Below are positions 7,641 through 15,341 of a DNA stretch of 21,581 nt, one piece after another; within the stretch, counting starts at the first letter, position 1; each line of letters opens with the position of its first letter. The stretch is from CAYMWF01 sp964394085 [NCBI: uncultured Gemmatimonadota bacterium]. Lineage in GTDB: Bacteria > GCA-2686955 > CAYMWF01. A program made the position numbers and the translations under genes. The stretch is taken from assembly GCA_964394085.1 (NCBI GenBank), contig CAYMWF010000080.1:1-21581 (forward strand), written 5' to 3'. The notes beneath the pieces were generated by a model. The model made no database searches, was not told where the DNA came from, and worked only from the letters and a program-made list of their open reading frames with translations.

Positions 7641-8948
7641 TCAAATGATACATCCGGTCAACGCGCCGACAGTCTCGAAAAAAGCCGGGTTGGATACCCC
7701 CACCCATTCGGCGCCATGAAGGGAAACCCCTCCCCGGACCAGCAGACCCAGGACGGCGGCGGCGATGAGCACCCGGTGGTCGTCGCTCTCGATTCGGCAT
7801 CCACCGCGAGGAGCCGGACCGTGGAAAACGGTAAATCCATCCTCCTTTTCCCCGGCTTTCACACCGAATTCTCTGAGAAGCCGCACGGAGGATGTTATCC
7901 TGTCGCTCTCTTTTTCTCTCAGCTGCGAAGCCTCCTGCACCTTGCATTCGCCCCCTGAAAACGCCGCCATCACCCCCGCAAGTATCAGCTCGTCGATCAT
8001 TGACGGGATCTCTTCTCTACCGATGGAAAAAGGCTCGACACCCGACGAACCCTCGACCTGGATATCGCCGATCGGTTCAATACCGGATTCATCGAGCCGA
8101 ACAATGTTTACATCGAGACCGGATCGCTGCATAAGCCGGAGGAAACCGGTTCTTGTAGGATTGAGGCCTACATTCCTGACAAGAAGTCTCGAACCGGGGG
8201 ACAATGCGGCAAGGAGCAGAAAAGGCGCCGCCGAGGAAAAATCCCCCGGCACGTCCACCTCAGGGCCGGAAAGGCGGGAACCCGGATCGACCCGAATGAT
8301 ACCGCTGTCGACGGCGACGTCGGCTCCCATAGCCGCCGCGAGTCTTTCCGTGTGGTCCCTGGTCGGAACGCTCTCTGTTATCGCGGTTCTTCCCTCCGCC
8401 CTTAGAGCGGCAAGGATCAGGGCGCTTTTCACCTGGGCGGAAGGAGGAGAAATATAACAATCGATGCCGTTCAACCGCCTGGATGAATTATCGATGCTGA
8501 CCGGCGGAAAGAAACGTGAGCCGGTCCCCTTTACCGACGCACCCATCCTGATGAGAGGTTCGGCGGTCGAACTCATCGGTCTGGCCCGCAGCGACGAATC
8601 TCCCGTAAGGACGATACCGTCGACGCGGCCCGCGAGCAGACCCAGAAGCAGCCTGAACGTCGTGCCGGAATTGGCGCAATCGATAATCATTCCGGACCGG
8701 GAAGTCGGGAAGGGTTTTGAAGCTTCCAGATACAGACGCTCCGGCCCGTCCCTGCGCACGGATACGCCGAGGTGCTCGAGGGCGGCCAGGGTCGCGTCCG
8801 TATCACCGCAGAAGAGCGGATTCCGCACGGTGGTCACTCCGACGGCTGTCGCGCTGAACACGATGGCACGATGAGTAATCGATTTATCGGGGGGCGGTAT
8901 AATATCCCCGGTAATCCGCGTTGCCGGTCCTTTTATTTCGATTTTCAT
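7641..8948 (-). CDS. aroA: 3-phosphoshikimate 1-carboxyvinyltransferase (EPSP synthase)
   Basis: Joins shikimate 3-phosphate and phosphoenolpyruvate to make EPSP. The 435 residues are a normal length. Key features are PDKSITHR (20-27, Lys22), NSGTTFRLLLG (93-103), GDSSLRARPM, SAQVKSALI (170-178), RDHTER (197-202), NPTRTG, the catalytic Asp319 in IPSMIDEL, REKESDRI (344-351) and DDHRV. RDHTE, SAQVK and NPTR group it with the Bacillus/Agrobacterium-type enzymes rather than the E. coli type. Residue 95 in NSGTT is the usual glycine, so the sequence gives no reason to expect glyphosate tolerance. The ATG overlaps the stop of the preceding amidotransferase gene (ATGA), and GGAG lies 8 nt upstream. 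Confidence 0.96.
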   Translation of the reverse strand: MKIEIKGPATRITGDIIPPPDKSITHRAIVFSATAVGVTTVRNPLFCGDTDATLAALEHLGVSVRRDGPERLYLEASKPFPTSRSGMIIDCANSGTTFRLLLGLLAGRVDGIVLTGDSSLRARPMSSTAEPLIRMGASVKGTGSRFFPPVSIDNSSRRLNGIDCYISPPSAQVKSALILAALRAEGRTAITESVPTRDHTERLAAAMGADVAVDSGIIRVDPGSRLSGPEVDVPGDFSSAAPFLLLAALSPGSRLLVRNVGLNPTRTGFLRLMQRSGLDVNIVRLDESGIEPIGDIQVEGSSGVEPFSIGREEIPSMIDELILAGVMAAFSGGECKVQEASQLREKESDRITSSVRLLREFGVKAGEKEDGFTVFHGPAPRGGCRIESDDHRVLIAAAVLGLLVRGGVSLHGAEWVGVSNPAFFETVGALTGCII

Positions 8949-9538
8949 CCGGCTTTCTCCGCCGGAAGCAGCCCGGCATAAGCCAGAAAACCCGCCAGGA
9001 TTACGGAACCGAACTCGGTAAGGATCGATTCGGGATGAAACTGAACCCCTTCCATTCTCGCTTCCCTGTTACGGATTCCCATCACTTCGCCGCTTTCCGT
9101 CCACGCGCTGATCTCCAGGGGCGGGGCGATATCTTCCCGTTTCAATACCAGGGAATGGTATCTTACGGCCTGGAAAGGTGAGGGTACGTTACCGAAGATG
9201 GTTCTCCGATCGTGTCGAATGAGCGAAACTTTGCCGTGAACGACTTCCGGTGCATGAGTCAAGGCAACCCCGTGGTGAATCCCGATAGCCTGGTGCCCCA
9301 GGCAAATGCCGAGCAGGGGTATCCTCCCGGAACATCTCGCCACGACCTCCGGCGTTACACCTGAGTGCTGCGGCCTGCCCGGCCCGGGGGAGACGACCAC
9401 CGCGTTCAAACCCGGTTCTTCGAGGCGTTTGAGATCGAGCTCATCGTTCCTCGCCACGTCCGGGACGCAACCCAGTGCGCCCAGCATCTGCCAAAGGTTG
9501 TAAGTAAAAGAATCGTAATTGTCTATGAGAAGAATCAT
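8945..9538 (-). CDS. Anthranilate/aminodeoxychorismate synthase glutamine amidotransferase subunit
   Basis: Class I glutamine amidotransferase supplying ammonia to a chorismate-using partner: TrpE (tryptophan) or PabB (folate). In some bacteria one such subunit serves both. From the ATG at 9538 it has 197 residues. The catalytic triad is Cys79 in GICLGHQA, with His168 and Glu170 in VQFHPES. MILLIDNYDSFTYNL, SPGPGRP and RYHSLV are family hallmarks that separate it from CarA or GuaA. A TTG seven codons upstream is in frame, but it lies only a few bases from the predicted transcription start, so the ATG is preferred. It is the first gene of the aro operon. No trpE or pabB is in the window, so trpG versus pabA cannot be settled. 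Confidence 0.9.
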   Translation of the reverse strand: MILLIDNYDSFTYNLWQMLGALGCVPDVARNDELDLKRLEEPGLNAVVVSPGPGRPQHSGVTPEVVARCSGRIPLLGICLGHQAIGIHHGVALTHAPEVVHGKVSLIRHDRRTIFGNVPSPFQAVRYHSLVLKREDIAPPLEISAWTESGEVMGIRNREARMEGVQFHPESILTEFGSVILAGFLAYAGLLPAEKAG

Positions 9539-9570
9539 CCTCAACCCATCATATTGCAAAACTTTTGCCG

Positions 9571-9599
9571 AACATAACGAAACCTGACGTTCCGGTCAA
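9571..9599 (-). promoter_or_regulatory. Sigma70-type promoter of the aro operon
   Basis: On the minus strand, TTGACC (9599-9594) and TATGTT (9576-9571) are separated by exactly 17 bases. Transcription would start near 9564, leaving a leader of about 25 bases before the ATG at 9538. That is too short for a leader-peptide attenuator. This is the only strong promoter seen ahead of the eight-gene operon. Confidence 0.7.
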
Positions 9600-9628
9600 A
9601 ATATTATTTTCGGCGGACGAGGTAGAAT

Positions 9629-9657
9629 TTGAACTGGCGAAAAGTGCAGGTTATAGT
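9629..9657 (+). promoter_or_regulatory. Sigma70-type promoter of the subtilase gene
   Basis: TTGAAC (9629-9634) and TATAGT (9652-9657) are spaced by 17 bases. The predicted start near 9664 gives a leader of about 100 bases to the subtilase ATG. The promoter is divergent from the aro promoter, with the two -35 boxes only about 30 bp apart, so one bound factor could affect both. Confidence 0.65.
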
Positions 9658-9676
9658 TTACTGGTTGAGTAAGCCT

Positions 9677-9693
9677 TTGATCGACTCGATCAA
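9677..9693. promoter_or_regulatory. 17-bp perfect palindrome, candidate operator
   Basis: TTGATCGA and TCGATCAA flank one central base, giving a perfect inverted repeat. It lies about 13-29 bases downstream of the predicted subtilase transcription start, a classic repressor position. It could also form a small hairpin in the mRNA leader. No regulator gene is nearby. Confidence 0.45.
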
Positions 9694-9767
9694 CGGCCAA
9701 GCATCTATTTTTCGATTCCCGCCGGGTATCGGAATGATAGACGAACAAACTCTAAAGGAGAGGATCG

Positions 9768-11558
9768 ATGAACAAATCTTCGGTAATTCTTGTCCTGATG
9801 CTTTTCCTGGGAGCCTGGATGCAGGTACATGCGGGCACTTTCACCAGTGATTTCGAAGAAGCGCTTTACTCGCTGGAGCCGGGAAAAACCATTTCCGGTC
9901 TTGTCATGATGGACGAACAGGCCGATCTGGTTTCGCTGAGAGCGGACCTCGCCCATCCGGCCAATACGAGGAGAATGAGACATGAAATCGTAGTCCGCAC
10001 ACTCCAGAGGCTGGCCGCGGAAACGCAGCCGCAGGTGCTGGAATTCCTCGAAAAGAAAAAAAACGAGGGGCAAATCATCGATTATACACCCCTCTGGATA
10101 GCCAACATGATCATCGTTGACGCCACGCCGCAGGTTTTCGAGCATCTCGAAAACCGCAATGACGTCGGTTTCATCTATCCCGACTACGGAATCGAGCTCA
10201 TCGAGCCGGTCGACCACGAGAACGATGTCGCCCGCGCTCCCTCTTCGAACAATGTAGAGGACGGTATCAGCGATATCAGAGCGCCTGAGGTCTGGGCCAT
10301 GGGTATCACCGGGGAGGGTACTATCGTATCCAACCTGGATACGGGTGTAGACGGCAATCATGCAGCCCTGGGATCCAGGTGGCGGGGACATGATCCGGGT
10401 GTCAGCTGGGATGAAGCCTGGTTCGATCCTGTAACCGGTACGACCTTCCCCGATGAATTCAGCTGGTACGGCCACGGCACCCACACCATGGGCACCATCA
10501 CCGGGCGTGCGGGAACCGACACGATCGGAGTCGCTCCCGGGGCCAAGTGGATCGCCGCGGGCGTCATCGACAGGGTAAGTATCGAACGCACGATGTCGGA
10601 CGCCATCCTCGCGTTCCAGTGGATCGCCGATCCGGACGGAAATCCGGTGACGGTGGACGATGTTCCGCACGTGTGCAGCAATTCCTGGGGGATCAGCCCG
10701 GCCTGGCACGGCGTTCCGAAATGCGACGATTATTTCTGGAGCGCGCTGGACGGTTGCGAAGCGGCCGGAGTGGCCGTGGTTTTCGCAGCCGGAAACGAAG
10801 GTGGCGGCTCCGAATCTCTCCGCACCCCTTCGGACCGGATCACCACGACGACAAATGCATACTCCGTGGGAGCGCTGAATGCGGGAAGCTCCTCCATCGC
10901 AGGTTTCTCGAGCCGCGGACCGTCGGGATGCGACCATTCCACGAAAAAACCGGAAGTCTGCGCCAGGGGCGTCTCGGTCCGCTCTTCAGTCCCGGGCGGC
11001 TATACCACGATGGACGGCACATCGATGGCATGCCCGCACGTGGCGGGAGCCCTCGCCCTCCTGTACGAAGCCGCACCGTACGCGGATCCGCACTACCTCA
11101 AGGAAGTGCTGATGTCGACGGCCGTGGACCTTGGCTCGGCCGGTGAAGACAATACTTACGGGCACGGACGAATAGACTGTCTGGCCGCCGTTCAGGAACT
11201 CAACCCGAACTGGAAGAACATTCATCTGGAAGTCGTGACGCCGCCGCCGGCCATGGTCAGGCTCGGGCAGCGAATCAACTGGCAGATAGAGATCACCAGC
11301 GAGGAAGCGGAAGAATGCATCGTGGACGTCTGGCTGTCGATTACGTCGGAAGATCTACCGCCTGATATGAATCCTTATATCAAGATACTGGCAACCCAGG
11401 TATCCGTGCCGCCCTATCATTCGGATACTTACACCATCTCTATGGTGGTGCCCGAAAAAGCGCCGATTTCGAATTATACGGTCGATAACAACATCGGTGA
11501 ATTTCCGGATACGATATACGGTTCAGACTGGTTCGAGATCGCGACGTTCGATTTCTAA
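9768..11558 (+). CDS. Secreted subtilisin-like serine protease (S8, Bacillopeptidase F-like)
   Basis: Exported endopeptidase of 596 residues. The ATG has AAAGGAG 7 nt upstream. Residues 1-22 are a Sec signal peptide. About 35-150 form a propeptide that resembles inhibitor I9 type domains, ending just before the catalytic domain. The catalytic domain (about 165-475) has Asp191 (NLDTGVD), His236 (YGHGTHTMG), oxyanion Asn343 (AAGNEG) and Ser419 (DGTSMACPHVAG). The wording around the triad (IRAPEVWAMGITGEGTIVSN) is that of the Bacillopeptidase F group. Residues about 486-594 form a C-terminal beta-sandwich-like domain that also ends the lamin-tail protein encoded at 12039-12908. It probably serves in surface attachment or export. 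The gene stands alone, with its own promoter and 3' hairpins. Confidence 0.95.
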   Translation: MNKSSVILVLMLFLGAWMQVHAGTFTSDFEEALYSLEPGKTISGLVMMDEQADLVSLRADLAHPANTRRMRHEIVVRTLQRLAAETQPQVLEFLEKKKNEGQIIDYTPLWIANMIIVDATPQVFEHLENRNDVGFIYPDYGIELIEPVDHENDVARAPSSNNVEDGISDIRAPEVWAMGITGEGTIVSNLDTGVDGNHAALGSRWRGHDPGVSWDEAWFDPVTGTTFPDEFSWYGHGTHTMGTITGRAGTDTIGVAPGAKWIAAGVIDRVSIERTMSDAILAFQWIADPDGNPVTVDDVPHVCSNSWGISPAWHGVPKCDDYFWSALDGCEAAGVAVVFAAGNEGGGSESLRTPSDRITTTTNAYSVGALNAGSSSIAGFSSRGPSGCDHSTKKPEVCARGVSVRSSVPGGYTTMDGTSMACPHVAGALALLYEAAPYADPHYLKEVLMSTAVDLGSAGEDNTYGHGRIDCLAAVQELNPNWKNIHLEVVTPPPAMVRLGQRINWQIEITSEEAEECIVDVWLSITSEDLPPDMNPYIKILATQVSVPPYHSDTYTISMVVPEKAPISNYTVDNNIGEFPDTIYGSDWFEIATFDF

Positions 11559-11576
11559 AAATGCACGCATCCTGCG

Positions 11577-11694
11577 GCCGGTGGAAAGATAAATCCTCGA
11601 CAGTCCGCTTTCACCGGCTGCAAATCGCCATTATCACCTGCGCCGCTCCACCCCTGGAGGGAGGAGCGGCGCTTAATTTCAGCAGGTTTTTTTT
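11577..11694 (+). terminator. Hairpin pair ending the subtilase transcript
   Basis: Two strong hairpins follow the subtilase stop. The first pairs GCCGGTGGAAAG (11577-11588) with CTTTCACCGGC (11608-11618), with one bulged G. The second is a perfect 10-bp stem GCGCCGCTCC/GGAGCGGCGC (11640-11649 with 11663-11672). A short T-rich stretch follows, then eight T residues at 11687-11694. The T-run is about 15 bases from the stem, so this is not a textbook terminator. Confidence 0.5.
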
Positions 11695-11979
11695 GCCGGA
11701 CTACTCGTTGCTTTCAAATTATTCTTTCGTCAGCTCCCGGCGGTAAGGCGTTGTAGAGTGAGTATCCCACCAACCGGCGGAAGACTCAGCGGGCCGCGCT
11801 GGCCGCAGGACATTTACAGCACAACCCGCGACCGCAACTGAACCCGTGCGTTATAGATTTTTCACCCCGACCGGCCGTCGTGTCGATGTTTACGCTGCCT
11901 GTGGAATATCCCGGGGTGAACAAGTGGGCTGTGCTCGCGAATTCCCAGCTTTCAGCTAAGGTCAGCCGGCGCAAATAGT
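11695..11979. other. Unassigned spacer with inverted repeats
   Basis: No gene is recognised between the subtilase terminator and the next one. A 9-bp inverted repeat, TTCACCCCG (11861-11869) and CGGGGTGAA (11912-11920), encloses 42 bases that include a smaller palindromic CGACCGGCCGTCG. Short open frames exist on both strands (plus 11757-11979, minus 11786-11974), but neither has an ATG with a ribosome binding site at a sensible position. It may be a small RNA or simply spacer. Confidence 0.3.
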
Positions 11980-12025
11980 AAAAAAAAAAGCCCTCTTGAC
12001 CCTTTAAGGATCAAGGGGCTTTTTT
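11980..12025 (-). terminator. Bidirectional rho-independent terminator
   Basis: A stem of about 12 bp, AGCCC-CTTGATCC paired with its near-complement around the loop TTTAA, has small bulges. It is flanked by ten A residues on the left and six T residues on the right. On the minus strand it ends in nine or ten T residues, placed 14 bases after the lamin-tail gene stop, so it mainly terminates that gene. It could also stop plus-strand read-through. Confidence 0.85.
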
Positions 12026-12038
12026 ATCAGCAGTCGGG

Positions 12039-12908
12039 TTATTCTACGATTTCGAAATCGAACTTGTCTTTATACCAGTCATCGAAATCATATTCACCTA
12101 TCATAGCGCTGAAGGTGTATGTATCGAGCGGTGCGATACCAGGAACGAAAAAGCTCATCGGTGCGGTTGTGGAGAAACCGGACGGTAGTGTAATACCGAG
12201 ATATTTGATGAGTTCTTTCTCGACCAGGTCTGATTCGACTATGGCCCAGATGTCTATAGTTTCGGCAAACGGTGTTGGATTAGCGACGTACACGTTGAAC
12301 TCCAGGTAGTCGCCGTGAGCCACCGTGTCGGGATAATCGGAGCAAATAATGTCGAAGTACGGTTCGTTCACCATTCCCGGGGTTCCGTAATCGCCGTCAC
12401 CGTATGGGAGAACGCGCGCGTAATGCCAATTTACCGGGTCATTGTTATCCATGTTGTAGTTATTGAGAACCATGGCACAACCGGGAAGGATCTGCCAGCC
12501 GAGATTTTTATCGTAATTAACACGATCGATTTCAACCGAATCAGCATCCATAATCACTATTTCATCGTCACCATTCGCGATATACCAGCCGGAGCCGTAT
12601 TCATAGTCGCAGTCGTATCCGCCGTTCAGCGTATCAGCGGCATTATTTCCGAAAACAAGATAATCACCGGCCTCGACAACCAGCGGCCCGCCGTTATCGA
12701 CTACGTGGCTGTCGTAATCGTCGTCGCCGATGATCCAGCCGTCCATATCCACAGCGGAAGCGCCGTTGTTGTAGACTTCGAACCACTCACCGTAACTGTC
12801 GCCGACCATATCGGGGTTCGGCATAATTTCGTTGATGACGATATCAGCGCTCACCGGAAATGCGGCGAATGCGAAGATCAGGAAAACAATAGATGTCAGT
12901 CTGCTCAT
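12039..12908 (-). CDS. Secreted lamin-tail-domain protein
   Basis: A 289-residue exported protein. The start is the ATG at 12908: GGAGG sits 6 nt upstream and a Sec signal peptide follows at once (MSRLTSIVFLIFAFAAFPVSA, residues 1-21). An ATG 12 codons further upstream would put charged residues in front. Residues about 22-150 form a lamin-tail (LTD) immunoglobulin-like fold: DIVINEIMPNP, GEWFEVYNNG, GDYLVFGNN and the GTPGMVN ending are typical. Bacterial LTDs occur in surface proteins, often next to nucleases, but no nuclease domain is present here. Residues about 185-289 match the C-terminal domain of the neighbouring subtilase (D(I/V)W, VPxxAPxxxYT, IGE, DxFE). The protein is very acidic and rich in Asp, Asn and Tyr. 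Confidence 0.88.
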   Translation of the reverse strand: MSRLTSIVFLIFAFAAFPVSADIVINEIMPNPDMVGDSYGEWFEVYNNGASAVDMDGWIIGDDDYDSHVVDNGGPLVVEAGDYLVFGNNAADTLNGGYDCDYEYGSGWYIANGDDEIVIMDADSVEIDRVNYDKNLGWQILPGCAMVLNNYNMDNNDPVNWHYARVLPYGDGDYGTPGMVNEPYFDIICSDYPDTVAHGDYLEFNVYVANPTPFAETIDIWAIVESDLVEKELIKYLGITLPSGFSTTAPMSFFVPGIAPLDTYTFSAMIGEYDFDDWYKDKFDFEIVE

Positions 12909-13025
12909 GTGCAACCTCCAAGAAGTTTTTTTCGACTGTTTCATAGAATCACCGATGAATAAATCTTTACAAGAAGAACTTTGCTTAAGAAAAAAAAAGA
13001 AACAGCCTTCTTTACATTAGATGCT

Positions 13026-13054
13026 ATTGTAAAATTGTATTGGATATATGTCAA
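13026..13054 (-). promoter_or_regulatory. Strong sigma70-type promoter of the lamin-tail gene
   Basis: On the minus strand, a consensus TTGACA (13054-13049) and TACAAT (13031-13026) are separated by 17 bases. Transcription should start near 13019, giving an AT-rich leader of about 110 bases. In that leader GGCTGTTTC (13007-12999) can pair with GAAACAGTC (12942-12934), just upstream of the ribosome binding site. Confidence 0.75.
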
Positions 13055-13072
13055 GTATTTTTTCATATGATA

Positions 13073-13124
13073 CGGCAGGCGGCATGCTGCTTTCGGATGT
13101 TCCCATCCTGCGGTTCGCCCGCCG
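13073..13124 (-). repeat. Extended stem-loop after the OPT transporter gene
   Basis: Read on the minus strand, CGGCGGGCG (13124-13116) pairs with CGCCTGCCG (13081-13073), nine pairs with one G.U. Inside is a second hairpin, GGATG-GGAA-CATCC, with a GNRA-type tetraloop (13108-13095). It lies 33 bases after the OPT stop and 19 bases before the -35 box of the lamin-tail promoter. No T-run follows, so it may protect the mRNA 3' end rather than terminate by itself. Confidence 0.45.
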
Positions 13125-13156
13125 TTATCCTGGAACCCGGAAAACGATGAACGGAT

Positions 13157-15100
13157 TCAAGATTCGCTATCACCGGAACGGAGGTTCCCCCTGGAGGACA
13201 GCCGGAGAGAGAGAATAAGAAATCCGAAGAGGAAGAGGCTCACGCTCCAGTGAAAACCGCCTGTCAATCCGGTGATAAAGGATTGATATCCCGCTATGGC
13301 TTTCGACCACTGCCCCGCTGCAACGAGGGCTGTCACACCCACCCCCGCGAGGGCCGCTCCGGCAATCAGGCCTGAGGAATAGAGAATTCCTCCGCCGCCG
13401 TCCACCTTTGCGTCGGCGGATGAACCGGTTGTTTCTCCCCGTTCTGATGTCGATGAACGTTCGCGCGATCGGTCGACAAGATGCCTTACCACACCTCCCG
13501 CCATGACGGGAACCGACAACTCGACAGGAAGGTAGAGCCCGACGGCGAACGCCAGCGAGGGCAGGCCCAGAAGTTCGACAAGAAGCGCCAAGCCGACTCC
13601 CGTCAGGATCAGGTTCCATTCGAGATCTCTGGTTAGAACGCCGTCAATCACGGTTCGCATCATGTTCGCCTGGGGGGCGGCAAGCTCTCCCGTCATGATA
13701 TCGGTTTTGAACAGGTAGATGACGAACGCCAGAGCCATGGCGGAGGTGGTCACGCCTATCAGCTCCCCGAGCTGCTGGTACATCGGAGTGGCCTTTACCA
13801 GGAATCCTGTTTTCAAGTCCTGTGAAGTATCACCGGCGATGGCAGCGGCGATACAGACCACGGCGCCCACGGAGAGGACGGTGAACTTCACCCCGGGGCC
13901 CCCGCCGGTTGCGGCGAGGTAGAGCGCCGCGGTAATCAATAACGTGGCGATGGTCATCCCGGACACCGGGTTGCTGCTCGATCCGATCAGACCGACTATC
14001 CGGCTCGAAACCGTGGCAAAGAAAAAGGAAAAAATTACAATCATGAACGCGCCGACGACGCCCACCGGCAGCAGCGTATCGGGCAGAACGGCCATTATCA
14101 GCCCCAGTATTATCACACCCCTGAGAACGAACTTCATGGGCAGGTCACGGTTCCAGGGTTCCTCTGCGGCTGCCTTCTCCCCTTTCTCATCCCTGCCCCG
14201 CAATCCGGAAAGTCCGGCGCTGAAACTCGCAATGATGGTGGGCACGGCTTTGAGAAGCGTAATGATTCCCCCGGCGGTGACGGCTCCGACACCCACCAGC
14301 TTTACATATTCGCTGCGGACCGTTTCGGGATCGGCGGGAATACTCCCCGGTTCTCCCAGGAAGTATATAAGCGGCACCATCACAAGGCTTCCCAGGCACC
14401 CTCCGCCGAACATGAGCCCGGCAATCCTGGGGCCGATAATGTATCCTATGCCCAGGAGCTCCGGTGTAAGATCCGCCCCGATATGGAATCTTTCTTTCAC
14501 GTTTGTCGAGATGGTCTGCTTCCAGAGACCGAGAAAATTCGCATTGGAAAGGAGCTGATACAACCCCCCGACGACCATGCCGACGAGAAGGAGCAGGGCT
14601 CCGGACCCTCCCCCGGTTCCGGAGCGGAGCACCTCGGCGCACGCCGTTCCCTCGGGGTAGGGAAGCCTGCCGTGCTCCCGAACAATCAGGTATGCCCGCA
14701 AGGGCACCATCATCAGAACACCGAGCAGCCCCCCTGCCAGCGCAATGACGAATATTTTCAACCTGCCCGGATCGCAGTGCCAGAGGAAGAAAGCGGGAAT
14801 GGTGAAAATCACCCCCGCGGCGAGGCTCTCGCCCGCGGAGCCGATTGTCTGGACCATGTTGCTTTCCCTGATGCTCCCTCCCACCAGCTTGAAAAAAACG
14901 ACTCCCATGACGGCCGCGGGTATACTGGCGCTGACCGTCAAACCCACCTTCAATCCCAGGTATGCATTCGCCGCGCCGAACACGACCCCCAGGACGACGC
15001 CGGCAATTACGGCCCTCAGGGTGAATTCACGACCCGCCGTCGCCCCCGTGACATGCCCTTCAGGTTCGTTTTTAACGCCTTCCGTCTGGGAACTCCCCAT
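13157..15100 (-). CDS. OPT-family oligopeptide transporter
   Basis: Inner-membrane transporter of 647 residues, with a dozen or more hydrophobic segments. It belongs to the OPT family (peptides, and in eukaryotic relatives glutathione and metal chelates), probably driven by proton symport. Family landmarks in order: [19 protein letters not shown] near the N-terminus, [75 protein letters not shown]. The start is the ATG at 15100, with GGGAG 8 nt upstream. The frame stays open 53 codons further back, but that stretch is non-hydrophobic and falls in the divergent intergenic region. It is alone on its strand and divergent from the selenoprotein gene. The substrate cannot be told from the sequence. 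Confidence 0.93.
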   Translation of the reverse strand: MGSSQTEGVKNEPEGHVTGATAGREFTLRAVIAGVVLGVVFGAANAYLGLKVGLTVSASIPAAVMGVVFFKLVGGSIRESNMVQTIGSAGESLAAGVIFTIPAFFLWHCDPGRLKIFVIALAGGLLGVLMMVPLRAYLIVREHGRLPYPEGTACAEVLRSGTGGGSGALLLLVGMVVGGLYQLLSNANFLGLWKQTISTNVKERFHIGADLTPELLGIGYIIGPRIAGLMFGGGCLGSLVMVPLIYFLGEPGSIPADPETVRSEYVKLVGVGAVTAGGIITLLKAVPTIIASFSAGLSGLRGRDEKGEKAAAEEPWNRDLPMKFVLRGVIILGLIMAVLPDTLLPVGVVGAFMIVIFSFFFATVSSRIVGLIGSSSNPVSGMTIATLLITAALYLAATGGGPGVKFTVLSVGAVVCIAAAIAGDTSQDLKTGFLVKATPMYQQLGELIGVTTSAMALAFVIYLFKTDIMTGELAAPQANMMRTVIDGVLTRDLEWNLILTGVGLALLVELLGLPSLAFAVGLYLPVELSVPVMAGGVVRHLVDRSRERSSTSERGETTGSSADAKVDGGGGILYSSGLIAGAALAGVGVTALVAAGQWSKAIAGYQSFITGLTGGFHWSVSLFLFGFLILSLRLSSRGNLRSGDSES

Positions 15101-15258
15101 GCTTCCGTCTCCCGTAGTATTTGCATAACGGCAACCGAACCGTCGATTACTGAAAAGGATGATTCTGGCCCTATTTATCGTAACAGGCAAGCTTTTTAAG
15201 CCGGAGCGAGGAAAGGTCTCTAATTCTTGCTTCACGCCGTGGCGAGTTTGGTGTACCA

Positions 15259-15295
15259 TGTCCGGGTTGGTTTCCCGGCCGGTTCAACCCGGACA
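15259..15295 (+). repeat. 11-bp perfect stem-loop in the selenoprotein leader
   Basis: TGTCCGGGTTG (15259-15269) pairs perfectly with CAACCCGGACA (15285-15295) around a 15-base loop that contains CCCGGCCGG. It lies about 170-210 bases upstream of the selenoprotein ATG. No T-run follows on either strand, so it is not a standard terminator. It could be a leader RNA element or a protein binding site. Confidence 0.5.
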
Positions 15296-15304
15296 GGGAA
15301 ATTG

Positions 15305-15341
15305 TTCTGTGTAGAGGTGCCGACAGAATCCCGGGTTCTGT
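15305..15341 (+). promoter_or_regulatory. Mutually exclusive hairpins in the selenoprotein leader
   Basis: Three short segments follow each other: TTCTGT (15305-15310), ACAGAA (15323-15328) and TTCTGT (15336-15341). The middle one can pair with either flank. Pairing with the right flank extends to eight pairs including one U.G. The arrangement resembles a small RNA switch, but no known riboswitch class is recognised. Confidence 0.3.

Noticed and set aside
7765-8457. Plus-strand open frame of 230 codons
   Set aside because: Antisense to aroA, which has all EPSP synthase motifs. The composition (Ser, Pro, Arg) is typical of a shadow frame.
8945-9538. Carbamoyl-phosphate synthase small subunit or GMP synthase as the amidotransferase
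   Set aside because: The length (197 residues), the LIDNYDSFTYNL opening and RYHSL identify the TrpG/PabA group. The CarA N-terminal domain and the GuaA ATP domain are absent.
9705-10937. Long open frame on the minus strand, 410 codons
   Set aside because: It lies entirely opposite the subtilase, whose catalytic motifs are certain. Its translation resembles no family, and it is a product of GC-rich codon bias.
11786-11974. Minus-strand frame with a Cys-rich end, as a small peptide gene
   Set aside because: It begins with TTG without a ribosome binding site, directly after a strong terminator on its own strand, and matches nothing known.
14483-15199. Plus-strand open frame of 238 codons
   Set aside because: Antisense to the OPT transporter, low hydrophobic patterning, no ribosome binding site, no recognisable domain.
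15101-15259. N-terminal extension of the OPT transporter by 53 codons
   Set aside because: The stretch is basic and non-hydrophobic, has no good ribosome binding site, and lies in the divergent regulatory region. GGGAG precedes the ATG at 15100.
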